Positions 10,682-19,594 of a DNA stretch of 64,000 nt are shown here, one piece after another. Within the stretch, counting starts at the first letter, position 1, and every line of letters starts with the position of its first letter. Below the pieces are notes generated by a model. The model searched no databases. It was not told the origin of the DNA and was given only the letters and a program-made list of their open reading frames with translations. This stretch comes from Candidatus Rhodoferax randersensis (lineage in GTDB: Bacteria; Pseudomonadota; Gammaproteobacteria; Burkholderiales; Burkholderiaceae_C): contig JADKEH010000001.1 in NCBI GenBank assembly GCA_016718155.1, positions 124,001 to 188,000 of the forward strand, written 5' to 3'. The position numbers and the translations under genes are program-made.

Positions 10682-10836
10682 ATTCGCATCCGCCCAAGGC
10701 ATGCAGCCAAGGCGTTGCGAATCCGGAATGGTCGTTTGACGTTTCATCCCGCCAGTGTGCCGCATTTCTGACCTCCTATCGCGCGCCAAGCGCTTGTACA
10801 GTGCCTCGTGGCCGGTTTTCGGCCTGTACACCCCGT

Positions 10837-12363
10837 CTACTGGGCATACCCATGGTTGGCCAGCTTCTCGATGTTGTGCACCAGGCAGTACAGGCTCCAC
10901 TGCGCATTGACTTTGGCCTTGCCGCGCAGCGTGAAGCGGTTCAATCGCTTGTTGTGCCGGATGTTGCCAAACACCGGCTCCACCGTGCCGATGCGCTGGC
11001 TGTACAGGTGCCGGCCTCTGGCTGAGTCAATGGCCTGCTTCATCAGTTCGATGGCGGCATGCGGGCTGGGCTGGTTCTTGGCAAAGATCGAGACGTGACG
11101 CACCTGGGTGCTTTGGGGCTTGCGCAGGCACTGGTCCCGGCGTTGGCAAGGCACACAGCTTTGCTTGGCACCGGTGAAGCGGTGGTGTACCTTGCCTCTG
11201 ACCATGCAGTGGTTGCCGTTGCTGTACAGGTGTTGTCCGGCCGGGCAGATGCAGCTGTTGGTGGGCGCGTGGTAGGTAAAGTCGACGGGACGGTACAAGC
11301 GAATTGGTGCCTCTTTGGCGCGGGCGCCCTTGTCATACAGGGGGTCGGGTTTGGCTTTGTGCTTGGCTTGCTCGGCAAGGCGTTCATCGCGCTGGCGCAT
11401 CTGGTTGTCCGCTATCAGGGCCGGGATGTTGGCTTCGCGCAATGCGGCAATGTTGTCCTTGCTGTGGTAGCCCGCATCCGCCGTGATCAGGGTGTGCGCC
11501 TCACGCACCGTGCTGCTGGCTTGGACCATGGGCAGCAGCATGGCCTGCTCGGAGCCTGAGCCGGTGACTTCTGCGGCCACGATCACCTGGTGGGCGCTGT
11601 CCACTGCGGCCTGCGCGGCGTAGCCCTGGATGACGCCTTTGCTGGTAGCCATCTTGGCGCTGTCCGGGTCGGTGATGTTGGTCTTGAGCTCCTGGCCTTT
11701 GCGGTTGAGGCGGGGCTTGTTGCCAGCGACGAAGTCACGGGTGACTTGGGCCTCCTTGCGCAGGGCCTCGATGCGGTCTTGGTGTTTGGTGCTGAGCTCG
11801 TGGTCCTGGCCAGCGTCATCTTGGCTTTGGTGCAGGGCGATGATTTTGGCGGCGGCTTGGTCCAGGCGGGCGGCGCGGTGGCGCAGTTCGGCGTGGGTGC
11901 CGCTGCGCTCTTTACTGGCGTTGGCCGGCAGCTTGACGCCGTCGATGGCAAACATCTGGCGGCCAATCAAACCCATGCGGTCGCAGGTGAGCAGGACTTC
12001 GGTGAACAGGGCTTTGATCTGGGGTCCGAGTTCGCGCACAAACTTCGCGATGTGGGTGTAGCTGGGTTGGCTGTCACCGCTGATGGCGATGAACTGGACA
12101 TGGTGCAGGCAGGCGTGTTCGATGCGCCGGCTCGAGATCAGTCCACGGCTGTAGGCCAGCAGGACAATTTTGAGCATGACGCGCGGGTCGTAGGCGCTGG
12201 CGCCGACTTCGTCGTTGTTGAAGCGCACATCCAGTGCATCGAGGTTCAACTCATGATCGACCAGATGGTCCAGGGCGAACTCGAAGGTGCCGCTCTGGAT
12301 TTGTTCAGACAGCACCACGGGCAGCAGGCGTGGGCTGCGGTCAACGGGTTTGCAGCGGGGCAT
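10837..12363 (-). CDS. IS1182-family DDE transposase
   Basis: 508-residue transposase starting MPRCKPVDRSPRLLPV (ATG 12363; an in-frame TTG lies 15 bases upstream). The N-terminal DUF772-like domain contains ASAYDPRVMLKIVLLAYSRG and a region beginning SRRIEHAC; the DDE core shows FAIDGVKLPANAS, AVDSAHQVIVAAEVTG, ITADAGYHSK and, near the C-terminus, RIGTVEPVFGNIRHNKRLNR with the catalytic Glu. A Cys-rich stretch (CICPAGQHL, CVPCQRRDQCLRKP) lies between the second Asp and the Glu, as is usual in this family. The frame is intact. Confidence 0.95.
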   Translation of the reverse strand: MPRCKPVDRSPRLLPVVLSEQIQSGTFEFALDHLVDHELNLDALDVRFNNDEVGASAYDPRVMLKIVLLAYSRGLISSRRIEHACLHHVQFIAISGDSQPSYTHIAKFVRELGPQIKALFTEVLLTCDRMGLIGRQMFAIDGVKLPANASKERSGTHAELRHRAARLDQAAAKIIALHQSQDDAGQDHELSTKHQDRIEALRKEAQVTRDFVAGNKPRLNRKGQELKTNITDPDSAKMATSKGVIQGYAAQAAVDSAHQVIVAAEVTGSGSEQAMLLPMVQASSTVREAHTLITADAGYHSKDNIAALREANIPALIADNQMRQRDERLAEQAKHKAKPDPLYDKGARAKEAPIRLYRPVDFTYHAPTNSCICPAGQHLYSNGNHCMVRGKVHHRFTGAKQSCVPCQRRDQCLRKPQSTQVRHVSIFAKNQPSPHAAIELMKQAIDSARGRHLYSQRIGTVEPVFGNIRHNKRLNRFTLRGKAKVNAQWSLYCLVHNIEKLANHGYAQ

Positions 12364-12438
12364 GGTGTTGAGCGGCAAACGTGATGTTTGGTCAACGCTG
12401 GATGCTCAGCCCGCGATGTCGGGGTCAACCCTGAGTGG

Positions 12439-12457
12439 GGGGTTTTTGCACAGCCTC
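12439..12457 (-). repeat. Right terminal inverted repeat of the IS1182 element
   Basis: Exact reverse complement of 10663-10681; lies 76 bp upstream of the transposase start. Confidence 0.9.
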
Positions 12458-12460
12458 AAC

Positions 12461-12666
12461 GAGGGTGCGCAGAACCCCATTCCCACCCGCCCAAGGCATG
12501 AGACCGAGACGTCGCGAATTGGGAATCGAGGTTAAGCGTTTCACCCCGCCAGTGTGCCGCACTTCTGCCCTGTCTCGAACAACAAGCGCTTGTACAGTGC
12601 CTCGCAGACCGTTTTCGGCCCGCACACCCCGTCTACTGGGCATACCCATGGTGCGCCAGCTTCTCG
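12461..12666 (-). mobile_element. Remnant of a second, diverged IS1182-type copy
   Basis: This stretch aligns end to end with the left 208 bases of the complete element (10663-10870) as a direct repeat, with many substitutions. It still encodes the end of the transposase, EKLAHHGYAQ and a stop at 12635-12633 (the intact copy ends EKLANHGYAQ). The similarity stops abruptly at 12666; the rest of the old element is gone. Confidence 0.85.
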
Positions 12667-12734
12667 CTCGACGCCTTAGAGGCGTTTGCACGCGTGGCGC
12701 CAGCGCCACCCCCGGTCTGTCGCAAACCCGTTCT

Positions 12735-12751
12735 GCTACATATTTAGTAGC
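12735..12751. repeat. Short hairpin GCTAC-N7-GTAGC, copy B (intergenic)
   Basis: GCTAC at 12735-12739 and GTAGC at 12747-12751 flank the 7-base spacer ATATTTA. It is followed by TTTT, so a weak terminator is possible, but the same unit also occurs inside genes. Confidence 0.5.
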
Positions 12752-12793
12752 TTTTCGCTTAGTTTGGATGCGCTCTACAGCCCAATTCAACCC

Positions 12794-14419
12794 CTAAACC
12801 TCCTCAGGCACCATCTTGATCGCCCCGCACGGGCACTCGGCCACGCAGATGCCGCAGCCTTTGCAGTAGTCCAGCTTGAAGTCAAAGCCCTTGCCGGGGC
12901 CGTGTTTGATGACGGCGTTGTCGGGGCACACGCCGTAGCAGTTGTCGCATTCAAAGCAGTTGCCACACGACAGGCAGCGCCGCGCCTCGAACAGAGCGTT
13001 GGTCTCGTCCAGGCCGCCCTGCACTTCCTCAAAAGTCGATTGGCGCCGGATGATGTCCAGCATCGGGCGCACGGTTTTGGGCGCGTCGCTGTAGTACCAA
13101 TTGTTGAGTTTGTCGAAGCTGGCCAGCTCGTGTTTGGGCTCGGACACATAGGTCTGGCCGCGCAGCCAGGCGTCGATGTGGCGGGCGGCTTTTTTGCCGT
13201 GGCCGATGGCCACCGTCACGTTGCGCTCGGCCGGCACCATGTCGCCGCCGGCAAAGATGCCGGCGTGGCCGGTCATCATTTGCGGGTTGACCTGCACCAC
13301 GCCGTCTTGCACCGCCAGGCCGGGCACACCCTCGATCAGCGACAGGTCGACGTCCTGGCCCAGCGCCAGCACCACCGAGTCGGCCTCCAGCGTTTCAAAC
13401 TCACCGGTGGGTTGCGGAAAACCTTTCTCGTCCAGCGCCATCTTCTCCACCGTGATGTACGACTCACCCGCCTGCTTGATGGTGGACAGCCACTTGATCA
13501 TCACGCCCTCTTGCAGCGCTTCTTCCACCTCGAAGTCGTGCGCCGGCATCTTCTCACGCGTGCGGCGGTAGACGATGATGGACTCGGTGGCGCCCAGGCG
13601 CTTGGCGGTGCGGGCCACGTCAATCGCCGTGTTGCCGCCGCCATACACCACCACGCGCCGGCCCAGCAGGGGTTTGTCTTCGCCCTCCATCGAGCGCAGC
13701 ACGGCCACTGCGTCCAGCACCTTGGCCGAGTCGCCAGCCGGGATGAAGGCACGCTTGGCAATGTGCGCGCCCACCGCCAGAAACACCGCGTCAAAGCCGC
13801 CCGCGTGTTTGGCCTCCAGCACATTGGAGACCTTACAGTTGTAGTGGATCGTCACGCCCAGCGCCACGATGCGTTGCACCTCGGCGTCCAGCACCTGGCG
13901 CGGCAAGCGGTACTGCGGAATGCCAAAACGCATCATGCCGCCAGGCAGCGGGCCGGCCTCTTGCACCGTCACCTGATGACCCAAGCGCGCCAGGTGGTAA
14001 GCCGCCGACAGGCCGCTGGGGCCGGCACCGACCACCAACACTTTTTTGCCGGTGGCCGCAGGCACCGGCTCAAACTGCCAGCCCTTGGCAATCGCCTCGT
14101 CACCCAGAAAGCGCTCCACCGAGTTGATGCCCACCGGCGCGTCCACCTTGGCGCGGTTGCAGGCGGATTCGCAACTGTGGTAACAGACCCGCCCCATGAT
14201 GGCGGGAAAGGGGTTGTCCTGCACCAGCTTGCGCCAGGCTTGTTCGTAGTCGCCCGACTCGGCATGAAACAGCCAGGCCTGGATGTTCTCGCCCGCCGGG
14301 CACTGGTGGTTGCAAGGGGGCAGGCGGTCCAGGTAGACCGGGCGCGCGTTGCGCCACGAACCGGTGTGGTTAGCCAGCGAGCTGCCGACGTCGAGCGTGA
14401 TGGCAAAGGGTTTTTGCAT
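12794..14419 (-). CDS. NAD(P)H-dependent GltD-like flavoprotein with C-terminal 2x[4Fe-4S] ferredoxin domain (2-oxoacid oxidoreductase partner)
   Basis: The 541-residue fusion starts with the Cys-rich Fer4_20 domain of the glutamate-synthase small-subunit family (CNHQC at 36-40; CYHSCESAC at 79-87), then an FAD loop GAGPSG (131-136), a second nucleotide-binding loop YGGGNTAIDVAR for NAD(P)H, and ends in a bacterial-type ferredoxin domain (about residues 482-541) with CLSCGNCFECDNCYGVCP and CKGCGICVAECP. It is last in an operon with gamma, alpha and beta oxidoreductase subunits, so it likely combines the delta ferredoxin subunit with an NAD(P)-ferredoxin exchange module. The direction of electron flow is inferred. 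Confidence 0.88.
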   Translation of the reverse strand: MQKPFAITLDVGSSLANHTGSWRNARPVYLDRLPPCNHQCPAGENIQAWLFHAESGDYEQAWRKLVQDNPFPAIMGRVCYHSCESACNRAKVDAPVGINSVERFLGDEAIAKGWQFEPVPAATGKKVLVVGAGPSGLSAAYHLARLGHQVTVQEAGPLPGGMMRFGIPQYRLPRQVLDAEVQRIVALGVTIHYNCKVSNVLEAKHAGGFDAVFLAVGAHIAKRAFIPAGDSAKVLDAVAVLRSMEGEDKPLLGRRVVVYGGGNTAIDVARTAKRLGATESIIVYRRTREKMPAHDFEVEEALQEGVMIKWLSTIKQAGESYITVEKMALDEKGFPQPTGEFETLEADSVVLALGQDVDLSLIEGVPGLAVQDGVVQVNPQMMTGHAGIFAGGDMVPAERNVTVAIGHGKKAARHIDAWLRGQTYVSEPKHELASFDKLNNWYYSDAPKTVRPMLDIIRRQSTFEEVQGGLDETNALFEARRCLSCGNCFECDNCYGVCPDNAVIKHGPGKGFDFKLDYCKGCGICVAECPCGAIKMVPEEV

Positions 14420-14473
14420 GATTTGTCTCCGCGACTAACTATTGACGTTTCCAAAATGCAGGGCATCAGACCC

Positions 14474-14550
14474 GTCATTGCGAGCGCAGCGTGGCAATCC
14501 ACCGTTGTGGGCTCATCCACTGTGGATTGCCACGCTGCGCTCGCAATGAC
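14474..14550. repeat. REP-like palindromic repeat, copy 2
   Basis: GTCATTGCGAGCGCAGCGTG (from 14474) mirrors CACGCTGCGCTCGCAATGAC (ending 14550), with an inner pair of GTGGATT/AATCCAC-type arms. The same outer arms occur at 4401-4474. It lies between the beta subunit and the flavoprotein gene of the 2-oxoacid oxidoreductase operon and could form a strong hairpin in that mRNA. Confidence 0.85.
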
Positions 14551-14580
14551 GACGCATTGTCATGAAATCCGGACGTGACC

Positions 14581-15576
14581 TTAGGCCGGGTCAAGCAAGC
14601 CATAGCGGCGTATGTTGCGGTCCGCAATCGCCTGCAGCCGCGCAATGGTGGCGGTGTCGGGCGTCTTGCCAAACAAATGGGCAAAGCGCTTTTGCGGGCG
14701 CAGGTAGTCTTCAATCGGAACTTGGCGGCGGATTTTGGTGACGCCGGTAACTTCGCCACGCTTGGCTTCGAACACCGGGAAGAAACCACTCTCGGTGGCC
14801 AGCCGGGCCAGCTTGATGGTGTCGTGGGATGCTGCGCCCCAGCCCAACGGACAGGGCACAAAGATGTGGATGTAGCGCGCACCGTGGATCGACATGGCCC
14901 GTTTGACCTTGTATTCCAGATCATGCAGATCCGCCACGGTGGCGGTGGCCACGTAGGGGATTTCATGCGCCATGGCGATTTGCGGCAGGTTTTTGCCTTG
15001 GCCAAATACGTTGCCGGGGTGCGGGCCAACCGGCATGGTGGTGGCGGTGCGCGCTGCCGGTGGCGTGGCGCTGGAGCGCTGCACGCCGGTGTTCATGTAG
15101 GCCTCGTTGTCGTAGCAGATGTACAGCACGTCGTCGTTGCGCTCAAACATGCCCGACAGGCAGCCAAAGCCAATGTCGGTGGTGCCACCATCGCCACCCT
15201 GCGCCACCACCCGCACCTCGCTGCGGCCCTTCACGCGCATGGCGGCGGCAATGCCGGTGGCCACCGCCGCAGCGTTGCCAAACAGCGAGTGAATCCAGGG
15301 CATTTGCCACGAGGTTTCGGGGTACGGGGTGGAGAACACCTCCAGGCAGCCGGTGGCGTTGGCGGCGATCAATTGGCCCTGGGTGGCCTGCATGGCCGCG
15401 TCGATAGCGTAACGCGCCCCCAGCGCCTCGCCGCAGCCCTGGCAGGCGCGGTGACCGGAGTTGAGCGAGTTGAAGCGCTGCGTGTCGGCCTGCACGCTGC
15501 GCAACTCGGGCGCCAGCAGGCGGTTGCCCACCGTGAAGGTGCCGGTCTGGTAAAACTTGACGATAGTTTGGTCCAT
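14581..15576 (-). CDS. 2-oxoacid:ferredoxin oxidoreductase, beta (thiamine diphosphate) subunit
   Basis: The 331-residue TPP subunit of a multi-subunit pyruvate/ketoacid:ferredoxin oxidoreductase. The cofactor motif GDG...N spans GDGGTTDIGFGCLSGMFERN and DNEAYMNTGVQRSSATPP; the N-terminal CxxC in GHRACQGCGEALGARYAID contributes to a [4Fe-4S] cluster. ATG at 15576 follows AGGGGAAT; a GTG one codon upstream is possible. It lies 9 bp after the alpha stop and 161 bp before the flavoprotein gene, from which it is separated by a palindromic repeat. The substrate is most likely pyruvate, but 2-oxoisovalerate or 2-oxoglutarate cannot be excluded. Confidence 0.9.
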   Translation of the reverse strand: MDQTIVKFYQTGTFTVGNRLLAPELRSVQADTQRFNSLNSGHRACQGCGEALGARYAIDAAMQATQGQLIAANATGCLEVFSTPYPETSWQMPWIHSLFGNAAAVATGIAAAMRVKGRSEVRVVAQGGDGGTTDIGFGCLSGMFERNDDVLYICYDNEAYMNTGVQRSSATPPAARTATTMPVGPHPGNVFGQGKNLPQIAMAHEIPYVATATVADLHDLEYKVKRAMSIHGARYIHIFVPCPLGWGAASHDTIKLARLATESGFFPVFEAKRGEVTGVTKIRRQVPIEDYLRPQKRFAHLFGKTPDTATIARLQAIADRNIRRYGLLDPA

Positions 15577-15585
15577 CACATTCCC

Positions 15586-16839
15586 CTAACCAATACCGGA
15601 CGACACGGTGCCGATGTCGCGCAAGATGCCCTCGGCCACCGGGCCGGAACGGCGTTGCGTCTTCTCACGATCGAGCACGCGGTTGACCACCTCCCAGTTC
15701 AAATCGAGAAAGGTCAACAGCTCCAGTTTGTCGGCCACCGCATCCTGGAGCAGTCGATGCAATGAAGCCTTGGTAATGGCCCGCCCGCCCAGACCGGCGA
15801 TCACCGCATACACCTGCTGCGGCCGGCTTTGCACGGCGCTGCGCACGTCGCGCGAGACGATGCCACCAATGCCCACGGCAAAGCATTTCTCGATCACCAC
15901 AATGCGCTTGGCATGCGCGGTGGCGGCGCGGATCGCCTCGATCGGGAACGGGCGGTACGAGGTGATGCCCAACACGCCCACCTTGATGCCCTCGGCACGC
16001 AGGTCGTCCACTGTGTCCTTGATGGTGCCCAGCACCGAGCCCAGGGCGATCACCACCGTGTCGGCATCGTCCAGGCGGTAGGGCTTGATCAGCCCACCCG
16101 AGTCGCGCCCAAACACCGCTTTGAATTCTTTGGCGATCTGCGGTATCAGCTCCAGCGCCTGCATTTGTTTGGCGTGCGCCAGGTAGCGCACTTCGGTAAA
16201 GGCCTCGGGCCCCACCATCGCGCCGATGGTGACTGGCTCGTTCGGGTCCAGCACCTGGCGCGGCTCGTAGGGCGGCAGGAAGTGATCCACCTGCGCCTGC
16301 TCGGGCATGTCCACGCGCTCGTAGGCATGGGTCAGGATAAAGCCGTCCATGCACACCATCACCGGTAGCGACAACTCTTCGGCAATGCGAAAAGCCTGGA
16401 TGTGCAGGTCCAGCGCCTCCTGGTTGCTCTCGGCAAAAATCTGCAGCCAACCGGCATCGCGCATCGACATGCTGTCGGTGTGGTCGTTCCAGATGTTGAT
16501 GGGCGCGCCAATGGCGCGGTTGGCCACCGTCATCACAATCGGCAGGCCCAGGCCCGAGGCGTTGTAGACCGCCTCGGCCATGAACAACAAGCCCTGGCTG
16601 GCGGTGGCAGTGTAGGCCCGCGCGCCAGCGGCGGAGGCACCAATGGCCACGCTCAGAGCAGCAAATTCGGACTCAACGTTGATGAACTCGCAACGCGTCA
16701 GCGCGCCGCTCTTGACCATCTCGCCCAGGCCTTCAACGATGTGGGTCTGGGGTGAAATCGGGTAGGCGCAAATCACCTCCGGGCGGCTCAGCGCCACCGC
16801 CACGGCCACGCCGTGGGAGCCTTCGCATTGTTCAAGCAT
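15586..16839 (-). CDS. 2-oxoacid:ferredoxin oxidoreductase, alpha subunit (PorA-like)
   Basis: The chosen start MLEQCEGSHGVAVAVAL (ATG 16839) overlaps the gamma-subunit stop as ATGCTTGA and gives 417 residues; a longer in-frame start at 16878 would overlap gamma by 47 bases. It has the POR N-terminal pyrimidine-binding domain with AYPISPQTHIVEGLGE, the substrate segment NIWNDHTDSMSMRDAGWLQ and the C-terminal transketolase-like domain (VVIALGSVLGTIKDTVDDLR). With the beta subunit it decarboxylates 2-oxoacids and passes electrons to ferredoxin. This oxygen-sensitive system fits the low-oxygen lifestyle suggested by the cbb3/Fnr block. Confidence 0.9.
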   Translation of the reverse strand: MLEQCEGSHGVAVAVALSRPEVICAYPISPQTHIVEGLGEMVKSGALTRCEFINVESEFAALSVAIGASAAGARAYTATASQGLLFMAEAVYNASGLGLPIVMTVANRAIGAPINIWNDHTDSMSMRDAGWLQIFAESNQEALDLHIQAFRIAEELSLPVMVCMDGFILTHAYERVDMPEQAQVDHFLPPYEPRQVLDPNEPVTIGAMVGPEAFTEVRYLAHAKQMQALELIPQIAKEFKAVFGRDSGGLIKPYRLDDADTVVIALGSVLGTIKDTVDDLRAEGIKVGVLGITSYRPFPIEAIRAATAHAKRIVVIEKCFAVGIGGIVSRDVRSAVQSRPQQVYAVIAGLGGRAITKASLHRLLQDAVADKLELLTFLDLNWEVVNRVLDREKTQRRSGPVAEGILRDIGTVSSGIG

Positions 16840-17503
16840 CTTGATTTGCCCCCACGTTTGTCGCTGCGCGTACTGCACTGCCCCCCGAGGGGTCCGCGCC
16901 TTGCTTGGGGCGGCCCTGCGCGGCGGCAGCCTGCGCCTTCTTCTCTTGTTCCATCACGATGTCATAGGCCTCGCGAGCAGCGTCCTCGTTGCCCTGGGCC
17001 ACCGCGCCCGAGAACTTCTGCCGGATGGCCGCGCGCACGGCGTCCAGGCTGATCAAACCACCGAGCGCGGCAAAGGCGCCCAACAGCGGCACGTTGGGCA
17101 CCGGTCGGCCCACGTGTTTCATGGCCAGTTCGCTGGCCGGCACCGTCAGCAGATGCTCCGGGCGAAAGCTTTTGACAAAGTCGCCCAGGCCCAACTCGGC
17201 AAAGCTGCGGGTAGTGTTGATCAGGATGTAGCCGTCCTTTTTGAGGCCGCCAAACACGTCCACCTGGTGCAGCAGCGTGGGGTCCTGGATGATGATGGCG
17301 TCGGGCTGCATGATGGGTTCGCGCAGCCGAATCTCCTTGTCGTCCATGCGGCAGAACGCCACCACCGGCGCACCGGTGCGCTCGGACCCGAAGCTGGGGA
17401 AGGCCTGCGCGTGCCGCCCTCCAAGAAAAGCCGCAATGGACAGCATCTCGGCGCCGGTGACCACGCCCTGTCCGCCGCGCCCGTGAATTCGTACCTGGAA
17501 CAT
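16832..17503 (-). CDS. 2-oxoacid:ferredoxin oxidoreductase, gamma subunit
   Basis: 223 residues beginning MFQVRIHGRGGQGVVTGAEM, the hallmark glycine-rich start of the gamma (CoA-contacting) subunit, followed by SFGSERTGAPVVAFCRMDDKEIRL and a VPASELAMKHVGRPVPN region. The C-terminal 35 residues are Ala/Gly/Gln-rich and look like a family-specific extension. It is the first gene of the operon gamma-alpha-beta-flavoprotein; the order and ATGCTTGA overlap with alpha imply coupled translation. Confidence 0.9.
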   Translation of the reverse strand: MFQVRIHGRGGQGVVTGAEMLSIAAFLGGRHAQAFPSFGSERTGAPVVAFCRMDDKEIRLREPIMQPDAIIIQDPTLLHQVDVFGGLKKDGYILINTTRSFAELGLGDFVKSFRPEHLLTVPASELAMKHVGRPVPNVPLLGAFAALGGLISLDAVRAAIRQKFSGAVAQGNEDAAREAYDIVMEQEKKAQAAAAQGRPKQGADPSGGSAVRAATNVGANQDA

Positions 17504-17645
17504 GGCTTGCCTTTCAGGTCAAGCGGATGCGCGCAGGCCCTTGCGCCGCGTGTATTGCCCGACTGGCTCCATCGTGCCGCATCGCGTTGGCCGGTACTTG
17601 ACTTGAATCAACCATTGCCACCGATGGCGCCGAGCCGTTCGCAGC

Positions 17646-18539
17646 CTATCGCCGCGTCACCAAAAAAACGCCGGGCAAGATCAACGCCGCCCCGCTCAGA
17701 TGGTGTACACCCAAGGGCTCGTTGAGCACCAGCCAAGCCGCCAGCGCGGCGTACAGCGGGCCGAGGTACAAGGTGACCGCAACCCGGCTCGCGCCCAGTA
17801 TTTTTTGCGACCAACCGTAGATCCAGTACGCCGCCAGTCCCGGCACCAGGGCGGCCACCACGGTCAGGATGGTGGCGGTACGGCTCCAGGCCGGTGTGTC
17901 AGGCAAGCCCAGCTCCCACAGGGAAAACGGCAGCAGCACCAACACACCGCCGGCGCAAGTGGCCGCCAGCCGCGCGGTGGCGCCAAGCGTGCTGGGCCAG
18001 TGCTTTTGCAGCAAGGCGTACAGGGCCCACGACACCATGGCCAACACAATCCAGGCGTCACCCACCACCCATTGAACATCGGCCAGCGCCAGCCACTGCC
18101 CCTTGACCACCACATGTGTGACACCGGCCAGCGCCAACACCACACCCACTACCTGCCGGGCCGCAAACCGCTCGCCCAGCCACAGCACCGCCCCCAGCGC
18201 AATCAGCACCGGCGAGGCGGAATAGATCAGTGCGATGTTCATGGCGCCGGTGGTCCGGGCGCCCAGGTAAACCCAGGCCCCGCACACCACCATGCCGAAG
18301 AATCCCAGCACCACGTATTGGTGCCAGACCCGTGCCAGCGCAGCACGCTCACGCCACAGTTCTCCGCGGGCCAGCACGGCCAACAGCGCCCCGGCGATGG
18401 CCCAACGGCCCAGCGCCAGCACGTGCGGCGTGACCACGCCGGGCGCCATGCGCGCAACGATGTAGTTGACCGACCACAGCGCCGGGGTAACCCAGATCAG
18501 CGCCATGGCCAGGCGCTGGCGCGATTCGGGCTTGACCAC
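17646..18539 (-). CDS. EamA/DMT-superfamily transporter
   Basis: About 297 residues from a GTG at 18539 (VVKPESRQRLAMALIWVTP); the alternative ATG at 18506 gives 286. Ten hydrophobic segments in two EamA repeats are evident, for example YVVLGFFGMVVCGAWVYLGA and WVVGDAWIVLAMVSWALYALL, with a final TM pair LYLGPLYAALAAWLVLNEPL typical of DMT exporters. The substrate (amino acid or metabolite) cannot be told. It starts two bases beyond the dusA stop, so it is probably co-transcribed with dusA. Confidence 0.88.
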   Translation of the reverse strand: MVKPESRQRLAMALIWVTPALWSVNYIVARMAPGVVTPHVLALGRWAIAGALLAVLARGELWRERAALARVWHQYVVLGFFGMVVCGAWVYLGARTTGAMNIALIYSASPVLIALGAVLWLGERFAARQVVGVVLALAGVTHVVVKGQWLALADVQWVVGDAWIVLAMVSWALYALLQKHWPSTLGATARLAATCAGGVLVLLPFSLWELGLPDTPAWSRTATILTVVAALVPGLAAYWIYGWSQKILGASRVAVTLYLGPLYAALAAWLVLNEPLGVHHLSGAALILPGVFLVTRR

Positions 18540-18540
18540 G

Positions 18541-19545
18541 CTAACTTTCGGCCGACGCCGCCGTGGCGCCGTGCGCCAGCGCCATAACCTGGTGTGCCGG
18601 CTGTGCATGCAGGCGGTGGTCGCTCCATGCCTGGCGCCAACGGCGCGCGCCAGGCAGGCCATGGCGCAGACCCAGCATGTGGCGTGCCATCGTGCTCCAG
18701 GGCGTGCCGTGCTCAGCCGCCTCGCGCGCCATGTAGTCGCACATCTGTGCCTCGATCGTTTCGCGGCTGCGCTCACTCGGTTGTTCCCCGAAAAATACGT
18801 GATCCCAATCCGCCATCAGCCAGGGGTTGTGGTAGGCCTCGCGACCAACCATCACGCCGTCGAGGTGCCGCAGGTGATCGATGATCTGCTCGTTGCCGGT
18901 GATGCCACCATTGACACAGATGGTCAGATCTGGAAAGTCTTGTTTGAGGCGGTAGGCCAGTTCGTAACGCAGGGGCGGAATCTCCCGGTTTTCCTTGGGC
19001 GACAGGCCCTTGAGCCACGCATTGCGGGCGTGCACGATGAACACCTGGCAACCGGCTTGCGCCACCGTGCCCACAAAGTCCCGCACAAAGTCGTAGCTCT
19101 CCAGCTTGTCGATGCCGATGCGGTGCTTCACGGTGACCGGCACGCTAACCGCATCGACCATGGCCTTGACGCAGTCAGCGACCAGTTGCGGTTCGGCCAT
19201 CAGGCACGCACCAAAGGCACCGCGCTGCACCCGCTCGCTGGGACAGCCGCAGTTCAGGTTGATTTCGTCATAGCCCCATTGCTCGCCCAACTTGGCGCAG
19301 TGCGCCAGGTCAGCCGGCTCGCTGCCGCCGAGTTGCAGCGCCACGGGGTGCTCGTCGATGTTGTAGCGCAGATGCCGTGGCACATCGCCGTGAATCAAGG
19401 CGCCGGTGGTCACCATTTCCGTGTACAGCAGGGTGCGCTGGGTGAGCAATCGGTGGAAGTAACGACAGTGGCGATCTGTCCAGTCCATCATCGGGGCGAC
19501 GGACAGCCGCCAGCGCTGAGACGGGAAAGGGGTTTGATTCGACAT
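18541..19545 (-). CDS. dusA: tRNA-dihydrouridine(20/20a) synthase
   Basis: 334-residue FMN-dependent reductase of U20/U20a in tRNA D-loops. The N-terminus RLSVAPMMDWTDRHCRYFHRLL is diagnostic for DusA; the catalytic Cys is in NLNCGCPSERVQRGAFGACLM, FMN/phosphate loops follow at VNGGIT and DGVMVGREAYHNPWL. Length and motif order match the DusA branch rather than DusB/DusC. ATG at 19545. Its stop (18541-18543) abuts the EamA transporter. Confidence 0.96.
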   Translation of the reverse strand: MSNQTPFPSQRWRLSVAPMMDWTDRHCRYFHRLLTQRTLLYTEMVTTGALIHGDVPRHLRYNIDEHPVALQLGGSEPADLAHCAKLGEQWGYDEINLNCGCPSERVQRGAFGACLMAEPQLVADCVKAMVDAVSVPVTVKHRIGIDKLESYDFVRDFVGTVAQAGCQVFIVHARNAWLKGLSPKENREIPPLRYELAYRLKQDFPDLTICVNGGITGNEQIIDHLRHLDGVMVGREAYHNPWLMADWDHVFFGEQPSERSRETIEAQMCDYMAREAAEHGTPWSTMARHMLGLRHGLPGARRWRQAWSDHRLHAQPAHQVMALAHGATAASAES

Positions 19546-19594
19546 GGGCGGGATTATCCCCAGGCATGGGCTTGCCGCCCGCGAGCGGGGCCAA

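Larger units (their letters stand above)
10663..12457 (-). mobile_element. Complete insertion sequence, IS1182 family, 1795 bp
   Basis: A single-transposase element bounded by perfect 19-bp terminal inverted repeats: GAGGCTGTGCAAAAACCCC at 10663-10681 and its exact reverse complement at 12439-12457. AAC flanks both ends (10660-10662 and 12458-12460), a possible short target duplication. The length and coding layout fit IS1182. Perfect ends and an intact transposase mean it may be active. A degenerate copy of its left end follows directly at 12461-12666. Confidence 0.9.

Noticed and set aside
10663..12666. Composite transposon with two IS copies
   Set aside because: The second copy is only a 206-bp remnant directly adjacent, with no cargo between.
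16840..16878. Longer N-terminus for the 2-oxoacid oxidoreductase alpha subunit
   Set aside because: The extra 13 residues are not family-like and would overlap the gamma gene; ATG 16839 with ATGCTTGA overlap fits better.
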